A stretch of DNA of 20,657 bases from Leptospirillum sp. (lineage in GTDB: Bacteria; Nitrospirota; Leptospirillia; Leptospirillales; Leptospirillaceae). Shown here piece by piece: positions 14,063 through 20,657 of this stretch; position 1 is the first letter of the stretch; the number at the start of each line of letters is the position of its first letter. The notes under the pieces are model-generated. The model was not told the DNA's origin and searched no databases. It saw nothing but the letters and a program-made list of their open reading frames with translations. The stretch covers positions 1-20,657 of the forward strand of contig DAIEST010000085.1 in the NCBI GenBank assembly GCA_027346125.1. Reading direction: 5' to 3'. The translations under genes and the position numbers were made by a program.

Positions 14063-14501
14063 CCTTCGGAACAACCTCCTCAGGAAAGACGAGATGGCGG
14101 TCACGCTCGTCAACGAGCCCCGGAAGCGCCCCGTACCGCTCGCAGAAATTCCAGAACCGGAGGGCCGGCGGCTCGTCGGCGGGCATCAGCCGCGGAAGCC
14201 AGGCAGCCCTCAGGAGAGGAATTCCTCCGGCATTTTCCAGGATCACGGCCATCCTCAACCCGCCATTGTCCTTCAGGGACAGGTCAAAACGCACCCTTTC
14301 CACGCTTTCCAGCCGGAAATGGAGGTGCCAGTCCTCCCGCTCGATCGTGAGCGAGGCACCATCCTGCGAGATCTTCCGGGCCTGTCCGGAATAAAGCTCC
14401 GCCACACCTCCGGGAGACCGGATCGAAAACAGGCTCTCTCCCCGTTCGTAGATTTCCCGGATCATCTGTCCCAGCAGTTCCCACTGGTGTTCCTGCGCCA
14501 A
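14052..14501 (-). CDS. Hypothetical protein, possibly heme-utilisation-like fold
   Basis: The 149-residue product has no signal peptide or membrane segment. A central run, ASLTIEREDWHLHFRLESVERV (residues about 48-69 in two strands), then LKDNGGLRMAVILENAGG and FWNFCERYGALPGL recall the strand-and-helix pattern of ChuX/HutX-type proteins, but the resemblance is weak and I would not name it so. It starts at TTG (14499-14501) with a strong AAGGAGG four bases upstream, which supports it as a real gene. It diverges from the tRNA-Glu gene and converges on the membrane protein with an 11-base overlap. It may have no operon partners. Confidence 0.7.
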   Translation of the reverse strand: MAQEHQWELLGQMIREIYERGESLFSIRSPGGVAELYSGQARKISQDGASLTIEREDWHLHFRLESVERVRFDLSLKDNGGLRMAVILENAGGIPLLRAAWLPRLMPADEPPALRFWNFCERYGALPGLVDERDRHLVFPEEVVPKVSG

Positions 14502-14526
14502 GGTCCCTCCTTATCCGGACCCCCAT

Positions 14527-14556
14527 TTGCCATGGGAGCCTTCTTTCCAGTATAGT
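14527..14556 (+). promoter_or_regulatory. Promoter for tRNA-Glu
   Basis: TTGCCA (14527-14532) and TATAGT (14551-14556) are 18 bases apart, and the tRNA begins 30 bases beyond the -10 box. A start near 14563 would leave a short 5' leader to be removed by RNase P. Confidence 0.5.
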
Positions 14557-14586
14557 CTCTGGACTCAGCCGTTGTGCTGCCCATTT

Positions 14587-14662
14587 GGTCCCATCGTCTA
14601 GTGGCCCAGGACGCTGGCCTCTCACGCCGGAAACACGGGTTCGAAACCCGTTGGGACCACCA
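14587..14662 (+). tRNA. tRNA-Glu (anticodon CUC)
   Basis: A complete 76-base cloverleaf. The acceptor arms are GGTCCCA and TGGGACC. The D-arm stem is GTC/GAC. The anticodon stem CTGGC/GCCGG encloses loop CTCTCAC with CTC at 14621-14623. A four-base variable region follows, then a T-arm ACGGG/CCCGT with loop TTCGAAA. The 3' CCA is encoded (14660-14662). The CUC anticodon reads GAG codons, consistent with a GC-rich genome. A stem-loop follows ten bases downstream. Confidence 0.97.
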
Positions 14663-14671
14663 TTTGCCAAC

Positions 14672-14692
14672 TCCGGATGAACTTCATCCGGA
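14672..14692 (+). terminator. Stem-loop after tRNA-Glu, weak terminator candidate
   Basis: TCCGGATG and CATCCGGA form a perfect 8-bp stem around a five-base AACTT loop. The bases that follow (TCATTCCCC) are a poor U-tract, so termination would be weak or need Rho. It may instead mark the processing end of the tRNA transcript, or sit in the leader of the HAD gene at 14734. Confidence 0.4.
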
Positions 14693-14733
14693 TCATTCCC
14701 CCTGAAACAGGCCAGCAGAAGATCATTTCCCCC

Positions 14734-15426
14734 ATGTCCGGTCCACCTCGCCCACCTTCGTTCCGCGCCCTTCTCTTCGATCTGGACGGCACCCTCGTCG
14801 ATTCGTTTGCCCCGATCCATTCCTCCTTCGGCTTCGCGCTCGAATCGCTCGGTATCCCGCGCCGGCTCAGCTGGAGCGAAATGATGGCACTGGTGGGAAC
14901 ATCCCTCGAGGACTCCTTCCGGCGCCTGCTCCCGGAACATCTGGTCCATGACGGGGTCAGGACATTCCGGGAACACTACAACAAGATCGTCCTGGAGCAG
15001 ACATTCCCGCTGCCGGGAGCGCCGGAACTGCTCAGGGAGCTGGATTTCCGGGCCACCCCGGCCGCGGTCATCACCAACAAGAAGGGCGATGCGGCGAGAA
15101 GGATCCTGAGCCACCTGGAGCTGCTCCCCCTCCTTCGGTTCTGCCTCGGCGAGGAGGATGGATTCCGGGAAAAACCCGCCCCCGACATGATCTTCGAAGG
15201 TCTCCGCAGGCTGGGGGTCAATTCCTCCGAAACGCTCTTCCTGGGGGATTCCCCCTACGATTTCCAGGCAGCGCGGGCAGCCGGAGTCCCCATCGTCCTG
15301 CTTCCGACCGGGACCCACAGTCCGGACGAGCTGAAGGAACTGCGCCCCGACTATTTTTTCCCCGATCTCAAGAAATTCTCCGACTGGTGGTTCTCTGCTC
15401 AGGGCATCCCCCCGGAGGGAACATAG
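14734..15426 (+). CDS. HAD-superfamily phosphatase, phosphoglycolate phosphatase-like
   Basis: The 230-residue product has the four HAD motifs. These are FDLDGTLVDS (nucleophile and acid aspartates, about residues 15-24), VITNKKG (threonine motif), REKPAPD (lysine motif) and FLGDSPYDF (magnesium-binding aspartates). The helical cap between motifs I and II is the small type seen in Gph and PpaX. It probably removes phosphate from a small metabolite, with 2-phosphoglycolate, a by-product of DNA repair and oxygenation, a typical substrate; the specific substrate is not settled. The ATG at 14734 places motif I at the usual distance, though no strong ribosome site is seen. An in-frame ATG at 14677 lies in the stem-loop and is less likely. 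The 3' end overlaps the convergent slp-like gene by 28 bases. Confidence 0.88.
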   Translation: MSGPPRPPSFRALLFDLDGTLVDSFAPIHSSFGFALESLGIPRRLSWSEMMALVGTSLEDSFRRLLPEHLVHDGVRTFREHYNKIVLEQTFPLPGAPELLRELDFRATPAAVITNKKGDAARRILSHLELLPLLRFCLGEEDGFREKPAPDMIFEGLRRLGVNSSETLFLGDSPYDFQAARAAGVPIVLLPTGTHSPDELKELRPDYFFPDLKKFSDWWFSAQGIPPEGT

Positions 15427-15974
15427 GGCCCACCTGTGGGCGGAGCCATAATGGGGCCGGACGGCGGAGAAATCAACTGGGCGCGCGGGAGCCAGGTATG
15501 GAGCGTCACGACATCCACGGCGACAAGCCTCAGATATCCCCCCTCATCCTGCGCCACAGGGTACCGCATCCTCCGGACCGTTCCGATAATCGTAATCCGT
15601 CGTCCCCTTAAAAGCTGTGATGGGTCCACGGGACCGTCCATGACCAGCATCATCAGTCCCCTGCCGGCATCGGGCCGGACAGGCCGGAAATATTCGTCCA
15701 GCGGCATGGGCTCGATCTGGATATAAGCCCGGTCCGAACGGTTATCGACCGAACGGACCCGCCCTCCGACCAGAACCTTTTCGCCCACGTACCGTTTCCA
15801 GTGCTTCTCCACGGTTCTGAAATCGGCATCGGAGTGCACTCCCTGAAGTTCCTCCCGGGTAAAGACAGGAGGGTTCAACAGCGAGCACCCCTCCGGTACC
15901 GGAAGAAGAAAAGCCACCCCCAGCGCAAAAAGGAGAAGAGAAGAAAGGCTGAGCCTGTTTCGTTCCTGCACCAT
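15399..15974 (-). CDS. slp: Slp-family outer membrane lipoprotein
   Basis: The 191-residue product has a lipoprotein-type signal: hydrophobic LSSLLLFALGVAFLLPVP, then GC at residues 29-30. The lipobox (PEGC) is not canonical at -3 and -2. The mature part matches the Slp pattern: a VGEKVLVGGRVRSVDN start, then AYIQIEPMPLD, RGLMMLVMDGPVDPSQLLRGRRITIIGTV and a YLRLVAVDVVTLHTW strand. Slp is a stationary-phase lipoprotein of unknown exact role, tied to acid tolerance in E. coli. The C-terminus adds a proline- and glycine-rich tail. I chose ATG 15974 because GGTGA lies eight bases upstream; an in-frame GTG at 15986 sits right against the purine tract and is less likely. The symbol is a family-level assignment. 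Confidence 0.85.
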   Translation of the reverse strand: MVQERNRLSLSSLLLFALGVAFLLPVPEGCSLLNPPVFTREELQGVHSDADFRTVEKHWKRYVGEKVLVGGRVRSVDNRSDRAYIQIEPMPLDEYFRPVRPDAGRGLMMLVMDGPVDPSQLLRGRRITIIGTVRRMRYPVAQDEGGYLRLVAVDVVTLHTWLPRAQLISPPSGPIMAPPTGGPYVPSGGMP

Positions 15975-16219
15975 CGAGTTCTTCACCCTTCTTTAACGTC
16001 TCTTTCGCCAGAGCCATGAGGCTCCTGCCGGGACAAACGCGAAAACCCTGCCCGGAGGAACGGATCCAGTCTCTCACAGCAAAATCCCGGTTGCGGACTT
16101 TGCTACGCCAAGAGATCAGTGTACCATACAAAAGAACGTTATTTGCCTCTCAAACCGGATGACGGTCAAGACACGCACTCGTCTTGACCGTCCCGCGAAC
16201 CAGGAAGAGGGATCCCCGC
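15975..16219. other. Divergent spacer between slp-like and DUF4912 genes
   Basis: This 245-base spacer, the longest in the window, serves two divergent genes. It holds the perfect 12-base inverted repeat at 16161-16192 and a small 5-base hairpin (GAGCC/GGCTC, 16011-16024) in the slp leader. I found no convincing promoter on either strand; TTGCTA at 16100-16105 with TACCAT at 16122-16127 (16-base spacing) is only a weak candidate for the plus strand. No coding potential was recognised. Confidence 0.5.
16161..16192. repeat. Perfect 12-base inverted repeat upstream of the DUF4912 gene
   Basis: GACGGTCAAGAC (16161-16172) and GTCTTGACCGTC (16181-16192) match without error around an eight-base centre (ACGCACTC). 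It ends 27 bases before the DUF4912 start codon. No T-run follows on either strand, so it is not a classical terminator. It could be an operator for a dimeric regulator or a stable leader hairpin. Confidence 0.85.
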
Positions 16220-16885
16220 ATGTTTCAGAAGGAATGGCAGAGAGAGTCCCCGTCAAGCAGCGATTATTTCTTTCGGCCCCATGAACTCCTCCCGGAAGAA
16301 CCCCGACAGGCCCCTGCCGACATGGACAGAGCATGGAAACATTTTCTTCATATCCCCTACGAACCGGAGCCCATCGAAAAGGATCCCGACGTTCTGCTTC
16401 TTCCGGTCGACCCCTACAGGATCTGGGCGGGCATACGACTTTTTCACCCGGCGCACGATCGTGCGGGTCACCCTGTCCACCAGCCTGTACTCAAGATCTA
16501 CGACATCACAACATCCCGGCAGAACGGGGACCGTTCTCCGGAGCCCAGGGCAGACTACTCCTTCGAACTGGACCCCGGCCAGACAGTCTCCTGGTATATT
16601 CCTCTCTGGAGCTCCGGCCGGTTCCTCTATGCGCGCCTGGGGCACATCCTGAATGGCCGATTCGAGGAACTGGCAAAATCAAACGAGATCCGGACCCCCA
16701 CGGGAAAGGTCCGGGGCACAGCCGGACGGTTCCGCCATTTTTTCTCCGACAACCATCCCGATCAGAACCCCGTCCCTTTTCCTCCCGGATTTCCCGGAAG
16801 AGGCGGACAACGGCATTCGCCAAACTCCCCCTTCTCGGATTTCTCATCCATCGGACGTTCTTCTCCGGGATCATACCCACGATGA
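16220..16885 (+). CDS. DUF4912-domain protein
   Basis: The 221-residue protein has the DUF4912 pattern over about residues 56-161: DVLLLPVDPYRIWAGI, then LKIYDIT, then VSWYIPLWSSGRFLYARLGHI, and FEELAKSNEIRTP. The N-terminal 50 residues are acidic and polar, and the C-terminal 55 or so are rich in proline, serine and arginine, both probably disordered. The biochemical role of DUF4912 is not known to me. There is no signal peptide. The ATG at 16220 has AGGGA seven bases upstream; an upstream in-frame start at 16184 lies inside the inverted repeat. It precedes pspA by 69 bases on the same strand, so the two may share a transcript. Confidence 0.8.
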   Translation: MFQKEWQRESPSSSDYFFRPHELLPEEPRQAPADMDRAWKHFLHIPYEPEPIEKDPDVLLLPVDPYRIWAGIRLFHPAHDRAGHPVHQPVLKIYDITTSRQNGDRSPEPRADYSFELDPGQTVSWYIPLWSSGRFLYARLGHILNGRFEELAKSNEIRTPTGKVRGTAGRFRHFFSDNHPDQNPVPFPPGFPGRGGQRHSPNSPFSDFSSIGRSSPGSYPR

Positions 16886-16954
16886 CACGACGCTTCACCC
16901 TCACGACCGGTACGAACAAACTGTCCCGCACTCTTTCAATCAGGAGGCAATTCG

Positions 16955-17629
16955 ATGAGTCTTTTTGAACGGTTCCGGACCATTTTCCGGGCCAACGCCA
17001 ATGAACTGGCCGACAAGATGGAGGATCCTGCAGCCATCATCAACCAGCAACTGCTGGATCTCGACGACAAGCTGGACAGGGCCCAGGGCGCACTGGTGAA
17101 AGAAATGGCGGAGATCAAGCTCCTCGAACAGAAAGTCCGGGAAACAGAAGACGGTGTCCGCCTGTACCAGGAACGGGCGGAAAAAGCCGTGAAAGCCTCC
17201 AGCGACGAACTGGCCCGGAAAGCCCTCGAGGAAAAAAACCGCCTGTCCGCTATGTTGAGCGACCTGACCCGTCAGCGGGACGAACAGTCCTCCGTGGTGG
17301 CCGAACTCAAGGGAGACCTCGAAAAACTCCAGGGTCTCCGGGACGAGTTCCGCCGGAAACAGTCCCTTCTCTCCCTCAAGCAGGAACGGGCCAAATCCAA
17401 GGAAGAGATCAATTCGATCCGGGCCGAGATCGATCCGGACCATATCGGACGGGAAATGAACAGGATGGCCGAGAAGATCGACCGGATGGACGCCCAGGCC
17501 GCCGCGACAAAAGAGCTGGCGGACGAGAAGACAAAATCCGATCTGGACCAGTCGTTCCGGGATCTCGACCACACAAACACTCCGGTGGAGGACGAACTGG
17601 CTTCTCTCAAGAAGAAACTCGGAGCGTGA
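16955..17629 (+). CDS. pspA: PspA/IM30-family membrane-maintenance protein
   Basis: At 224 residues this matches PspA in length. MSLFERFRTIFRANANELAD begins with the amphipathic helix used for membrane binding, followed by MEDPAAIINQQLLDLDDKL, a strong family signature. The rest is long heptad-rich coiled coil (about residues 25-190). PspA assembles into ESCRT-III-like rods on the inner face of the cytoplasmic membrane and helps preserve membrane integrity. The start has AGGAGG seven bases upstream. No pspBC or pspF is nearby, and no sigma-54 box was seen upstream, so regulation differs from the E. coli system. The next gene starts two bases after its stop. Confidence 0.95.
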   Translation: MSLFERFRTIFRANANELADKMEDPAAIINQQLLDLDDKLDRAQGALVKEMAEIKLLEQKVRETEDGVRLYQERAEKAVKASSDELARKALEEKNRLSAMLSDLTRQRDEQSSVVAELKGDLEKLQGLRDEFRRKQSLLSLKQERAKSKEEINSIRAEIDPDHIGREMNRMAEKIDRMDAQAAATKELADEKTKSDLDQSFRDLDHTNTPVEDELASLKKKLGA

Positions 17630-17631
17630 CG

Positions 17632-18900
17632 ATGTCATCGAGAATGGCGATTCCCCCGATTCTCCGGAGAATGTCAGGAGCGGTTCTCTCGGTCTTCCTT
17701 CTCCTGTCCTCTTCCCCCGTTTTTGCCGACTCCTCCTTTCACAAGGGGCTTTCCCTCTACCACCAGGGCAACGCCGAAGCGGCACTGAACATCTTCCGGG
17801 ACCTGCACCTCCATCAACCGACCGGAACAGGGAAATATCTCTACTTCATGGCCCTCTCCGCCCATCGTCTCAGGGAAGAGCACGATGCGCTCCGGTACCT
17901 GAACGATGCGATCAAGGCCAATCCCTCCCTTTCCTTCGCCGAGAACAGGAGCCATGTCCTCCACCTCAAGAAGACCCTCGAGACCGAACTGTCCGATGCG
18001 GGACTCCAGATCCCGCCCGGAGCCTCTCTCGCCTCGTCCCCTCTTGTTCCCCTGCCGTCGGAACACAACAGCTCCCATCTTGTGACCATTGCGCTCATCA
18101 TTGTGGTCGCCATCGCGGTCCTGATCTTCGTTGCCAGCAAGATGCAGGGCAAGAAAGCCCAGGAAGACGGGGCTCACGATAAAAAAGAGATGGAAGAGAC
18201 CGGAGGGCGGCTGATGGCAGCCGTGGACAAGCTCCTGGACGAGAAAAACTATTACCTCCTCGATCACCCCGACCGGAAGCCGGTGCTGGACGAGGCCTTT
18301 TCCGAGCTGGACCGGTCCTATACCGCCGTCCTGTCGCTCCTGAAGGATCCGGCCCCCCCGGGAACCGACTGGGCGGAACGCCACCGCCGGTTCGAAGCCG
18401 CACTGGCCCCCGTCGATGCGGCCATTCTCCGGATCCGGACTCTCCTGGGCGAAAAGCCGGCCGGACCGGGCGCTTCCGAAGGGTCCCGGACATCGGACCA
18501 GGGTGCGGATCAGACCACGGGGACCCAGGACAGGCCGAAATACAATCCCGACCAGTGCGTCTTCTGCGGAGCGGATGCCAGGGACGGGCGCACCATCTCC
18601 CTCGAACGCGACGGCAAGATCGCCTATGCCAAAGCCTGCCCGAAATGCCAGGCCGAAATGGACCAGAACTACCAGAAGACGGGTTCTTACGCACCTCCGC
18701 CTTCCTTCTACCAGGGAGGGATGCCGTTCATGGGAGGCGGGCTTTCCTTTGGCGACATGATGCTCATGGACTGGATGATGCACTCCGAACAGCAGCCCGT
18801 TCACGTCGACGTTTCGAACGACCATCCGGCCGATGCGGGCGGACAGGGCTGGCGGGACGACCGGCAGGGAACGATGGACGGCTCTCCGGATCGCTCCTGA
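17632..18900 (+). CDS. Membrane protein with periplasmic TPR and cytoplasmic zinc ribbon
   Basis: The 422-residue product has a signal peptide (cleavage near VFA-DS, residue 32), then a helical TPR-like region at about 34-100 (KGLSLYHQGNAEAALNIFRDL). One transmembrane span at 150-168 is followed by basic residues, so the positive-inside rule places the C-terminal part in the cytoplasm. That part has helices (about 190-272), a low-complexity linker, a four-cysteine zinc ribbon (C309, C312, C336, C339) and a Met/Gly-rich stretch (358-383). The ATG at 17632 has GGAG seven bases upstream; a GTG at 17626 overlaps the pspA stop. I know no named family with this order. It is probably co-translated with pspA and may anchor it or report stress to it (inference). 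Confidence 0.8.
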   Translation: MSSRMAIPPILRRMSGAVLSVFLLLSSSPVFADSSFHKGLSLYHQGNAEAALNIFRDLHLHQPTGTGKYLYFMALSAHRLREEHDALRYLNDAIKANPSLSFAENRSHVLHLKKTLETELSDAGLQIPPGASLASSPLVPLPSEHNSSHLVTIALIIVVAIAVLIFVASKMQGKKAQEDGAHDKKEMEETGGRLMAAVDKLLDEKNYYLLDHPDRKPVLDEAFSELDRSYTAVLSLLKDPAPPGTDWAERHRRFEAALAPVDAAILRIRTLLGEKPAGPGASEGSRTSDQGADQTTGTQDRPKYNPDQCVFCGADARDGRTISLERDGKIAYAKACPKCQAEMDQNYQKTGSYAPPPSFYQGGMPFMGGGLSFGDMMLMDWMMHSEQQPVHVDVSNDHPADAGGQGWRDDRQGTMDGSPDRS

Positions 18901-19988
18901 TGCGTCTTCTGTTTTTTGCCTCGAACGGATTGGGAGTCGGTCACCTGACCCGGCTCCTCTCTGTCGCACATGCCGTCACCCGGCATTCGAACGGACACGA
19001 GATCCTGTTTCTGACCAATTCCGAGGCTTCCCCGTTTCCGGAGGAGTTTCCGTTTTACGCCATCCGGCTGCCGGGCCGGAACCGGGCCCGGTCGGGAGGA
19101 CTGACCGCCAAGTCCTATCTTCAGACAGTCCGCCCTCTGGTACTCCAGGCCATCTCATCCTTCGACCCGCACATTCTCGTGACGGACACCTTTCCGGAAG
19201 GTCCGGAACGTGAACTTCTGCCGGTCATGGAGTGGCCGATCCTGAAAACCTTCATCTTCCGGGAACAGAATGCCGAGCGATCTCAGGATGCGCTGTTCCG
19301 GGAGGCGCTCCGCCCCTATCACCGCATTCTGGTCCCCCACGACAGAGGGTCCATTCCCCTTCCCGAGCGTTTTCTGGAGGATCCCAGAATCCGGTGGACA
19401 GGACCGATCGTTTCCCCTCAACCCCACTTTTCCCGACAGGAAGCCCGGGAGCGACTCGGCATCCTGCCGGAGTCTCCCCTCTTTTTGCTCTCGTTCGGGG
19501 GAGGAGGAGATCCCCTCTCCCGCCAGCGCGCCCTGGAAACGGCAAGCCTCATGCGCCATCGGAAAATCCCGTTCTTCTATGCTTCGGGACCCCTGACCCG
19601 CAATCTTCCCCCGGGGATCCATGCCCGGGAATGGCTTCCCGTCTGGCCGATCAAGCCATTCCTGCCCGCGTTTGACGGCATCGTCGCCTCGGGAGGATAC
19701 AACACTGTCCACGAACTCCTCGAGGTCAGGATTCCGGCTCTTCTCCTGAGCTTTCCCAGGGCGCTCGACCCGCAGGACAAGAGGGTCGAACGGTTCGTCG
19801 CGGAAGGAAGAGGGGTTTCGGCCTCGTCCGAAAATGCGGAAGCGTTCAAGAAAACGCTCGAAACTTTTCTCGCCTCCTGTCAGAATTCCCCGGAGTCAAA
19901 AAATCAGTTTTTCCCTTTTTCCGGAGCCGCATGTGCCGCGAAAGAGATTCTGGATCTCGAACAGCGGCGATCGACGACCCCGTCATGA
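18900..19988 (+). CDS. MurG-like (GT28-type) glycosyltransferase
   Basis: The 362-residue product has a GT-B fold pattern. LLFFASNGLGVGHLTR (residues 3-18) is the glycine-rich N-terminal loop. LFLLSFGGGGDP is the start of the C-terminal Rossmann half. SGGYNTVHELLEVRIPALLL (about 264-283) is the nucleotide-sugar-binding signature shared with MurG and UDP-glycosyltransferases. No membrane segment is evident, so it should be cytoplasmic or peripheral. Donor and acceptor are unknown. The ATG shares its A with the upstream stop (TGATG), so translation is probably coupled; no strong ribosome site is seen. The next gene follows directly, suggesting one operon with pspA. It could decorate lipids or polymers of the envelope. 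Confidence 0.85.
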   Translation: MRLLFFASNGLGVGHLTRLLSVAHAVTRHSNGHEILFLTNSEASPFPEEFPFYAIRLPGRNRARSGGLTAKSYLQTVRPLVLQAISSFDPHILVTDTFPEGPERELLPVMEWPILKTFIFREQNAERSQDALFREALRPYHRILVPHDRGSIPLPERFLEDPRIRWTGPIVSPQPHFSRQEARERLGILPESPLFLLSFGGGGDPLSRQRALETASLMRHRKIPFFYASGPLTRNLPPGIHAREWLPVWPIKPFLPAFDGIVASGGYNTVHELLEVRIPALLLSFPRALDPQDKRVERFVAEGRGVSASSENAEAFKKTLETFLASCQNSPESKNQFFPFSGAACAAKEILDLEQRRSTTPS

Positions 19989-20033
19989 ATGGCAGAAGCC
20001 AGAAGAATGATTGAACGGAGAACAAAACAGGAC

Positions 20034-20567
20034 ATGCGCATCTCTTCCTCAACCGCCAGACTCCTCCTGACATTCTGGGCAGCGATGATCCTGATGCTTT
20101 CAGGCGTTCCTTCGCTCTCCGCCGCTTTTGGAAAAGACCTCGATCTCCCCGGAACGATTCAGCGAGACACCGAGGGAATCTATCTCTCACACATTCCCCA
20201 TGTCTTCTCACTGTCCGTTATCGCAACCCGCCCGGGAATATTCTATTCCGGAACCATTTCGGATCCCGGAGGAAAAGTCCGCATCCTGACAAGACATGCC
20301 CCTCCCAAAGAACTGGTCCTCGAACGGGTTGCACCCGACCGGATCCGGTTTACGCTGGCTCCCGTCCAGAAAGATGCCCCCGACATGATCTCGTTCCAGA
20401 CGGAAACCGGCTGCTTTACCCTTCTTGTCTGGCAGAGCCCCCCAAAAAAGCTTCCGCTCATCCATCTGAACGGCTATACGCCTCCCATCCGGAAAATGCC
20501 GGTCATCTTCTGCGGACAGGGCCATCATGTCCGTTACGAGTGGCAAGGCCCATATCCCGGGAAATAA
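20034..20567 (+). CDS. Exported hypothetical protein
   Basis: The 177-residue protein has a signal peptide (LLLTFWAAMILMLSGVPSLSA, cleavage near residue 31). The mature part looks strand-rich: FSLSVIATRPGIFYSGTIS, VRILTRHAPPKELVLERV and CFTLLVWQSPPKKLPLI are candidate strands. It has two cysteines, in TGCFTLL and IFCGQGHH, which could form a disulfide. No family was recognised. The start is uncertain: ATG 20034 gives a normal signal peptide, with AGGAC close upstream, while ATGs at 19989 and 20007 are in frame and would extend the N-region. It lies directly after the glycosyltransferase gene and is probably the last gene of that operon. Confidence 0.65.
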   Translation: MRISSSTARLLLTFWAAMILMLSGVPSLSAAFGKDLDLPGTIQRDTEGIYLSHIPHVFSLSVIATRPGIFYSGTISDPGGKVRILTRHAPPKELVLERVAPDRIRFTLAPVQKDAPDMISFQTETGCFTLLVWQSPPKKLPLIHLNGYTPPIRKMPVIFCGQGHHVRYEWQGPYPGK

Positions 20568-20589
20568 GCAGGAAGGGTCGATCGCCATC

Positions 20590-20619
20590 TTGAGAATCGC
20601 CCCTCCTTGTGGATATGAT
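20590..20619 (+). promoter_or_regulatory. Promoter for the tRNA at the right edge
   Basis: TTGAGA (20590-20595) and TATGAT (20614-20619) are 18 bases apart. A start near 20626 would precede the tRNA 5' end at 20643 by about 17 bases, a usual distance for tRNA promoters. Confidence 0.5.
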
Positions 20620-20642
20620 CTGTCGGACCAATCCTTCCCCAT

Positions 20643-20657
20643 GCCGGAGTGGCGAAA
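20643..20657 (+). tRNA. 5' end of a tRNA, probably tRNA-Leu (cut by window edge)
   Basis: The last 15 bases, GCCGGAGTGGCGAAA, match the start of bacterial tRNA-Leu genes: a seven-base acceptor strand GCCGGAG, TG at positions 8-9, then the beginning of the D-arm. The anticodon is outside the window, so the amino acid is a best guess from the 5' sequence and the promoter in front of it. Confidence 0.65.

Noticed and set aside
16886..16954. Possible sigma-54 promoter before pspA
   Set aside because: No TGGCAC-N5-TTGC-type match is present in the spacer.
16882..16968. A 28-codon open frame starting ATGA at the DUF4912 stop and ending inside pspA
   Set aside because: It has no ribosome site of its own, no recognisable composition, and overlaps the pspA start; more likely chance.

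Overview
The window looks like a gene-dense stretch of a GC-rich Gram-negative bacterial chromosome. Evidence for a double-membrane envelope is an outer-membrane-barrel-like protein, an Slp-type lipoprotein and several exported proteins. The hpnC/hpnD/hpnE squalene genes, PspA, DUF4912 and the frequent GTG/TTG starts would suit an acidophilic Nitrospirota such as Leptospirillum. That placement is an inference from gene content only. No insertion sequence, phage gene, CRISPR array, rRNA or gene-free stretch longer than 300 bases was seen.

Layout, left to right. 1-1065: the start of radA (minus strand, cut by the edge) diverges from a secreted beta-barrel-like protein. 1081-4539 (minus): a tldD-tldE-LOG operon with overlapping stops and starts. 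4701-5783 (plus): a beta-lactamase-fold serine hydrolase, divergent from tldD through two face-to-face promoters. 5720-9119 (minus): a squalene operon read hpnD-hpnE-hpnC. 9249-11835 (plus): a four-gene operon of creatininase-family amidohydrolase, ParF-like ParA ATPase, small ribbon-helix-helix protein and LD-carboxypeptidase. 11843-13438 (minus): an exported protein with six propeller-like repeats. 13607-14062 (plus) and 14052-14501 (minus): two convergent small genes of unknown role. 14587-14662: tRNA-Glu(CUC), followed by a HAD phosphatase (plus) and an Slp lipoprotein (minus). 16220-20567 (plus): DUF4912 protein, PspA, a membrane TPR/zinc-ribbon protein, an MurG-like glycosyltransferase and an exported protein. 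The right edge cuts the start of a probable tRNA-Leu.

How the genes work together. HpnD, HpnE and HpnC should convert farnesyl diphosphate to squalene for hopanoids or related lipids; no cyclase is in the window. TldD and TldE form a metalloprotease pair. The PspA group looks like an envelope-maintenance module, in which the gene right after pspA encodes a protein whose predicted topology (periplasmic TPR, one membrane span, cytoplasmic zinc ribbon) would suit a sensor or anchor for PspA. The ParA/ribbon-helix-helix pair resembles a plasmid type Ib partition cassette placed inside a chromosomal metabolic operon. These two are the best candidates for undescribed biology.

Genes are packed tightly. 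Convergent neighbours overlap or nearly touch at every convergent junction, and no classical terminator was found at any of them.
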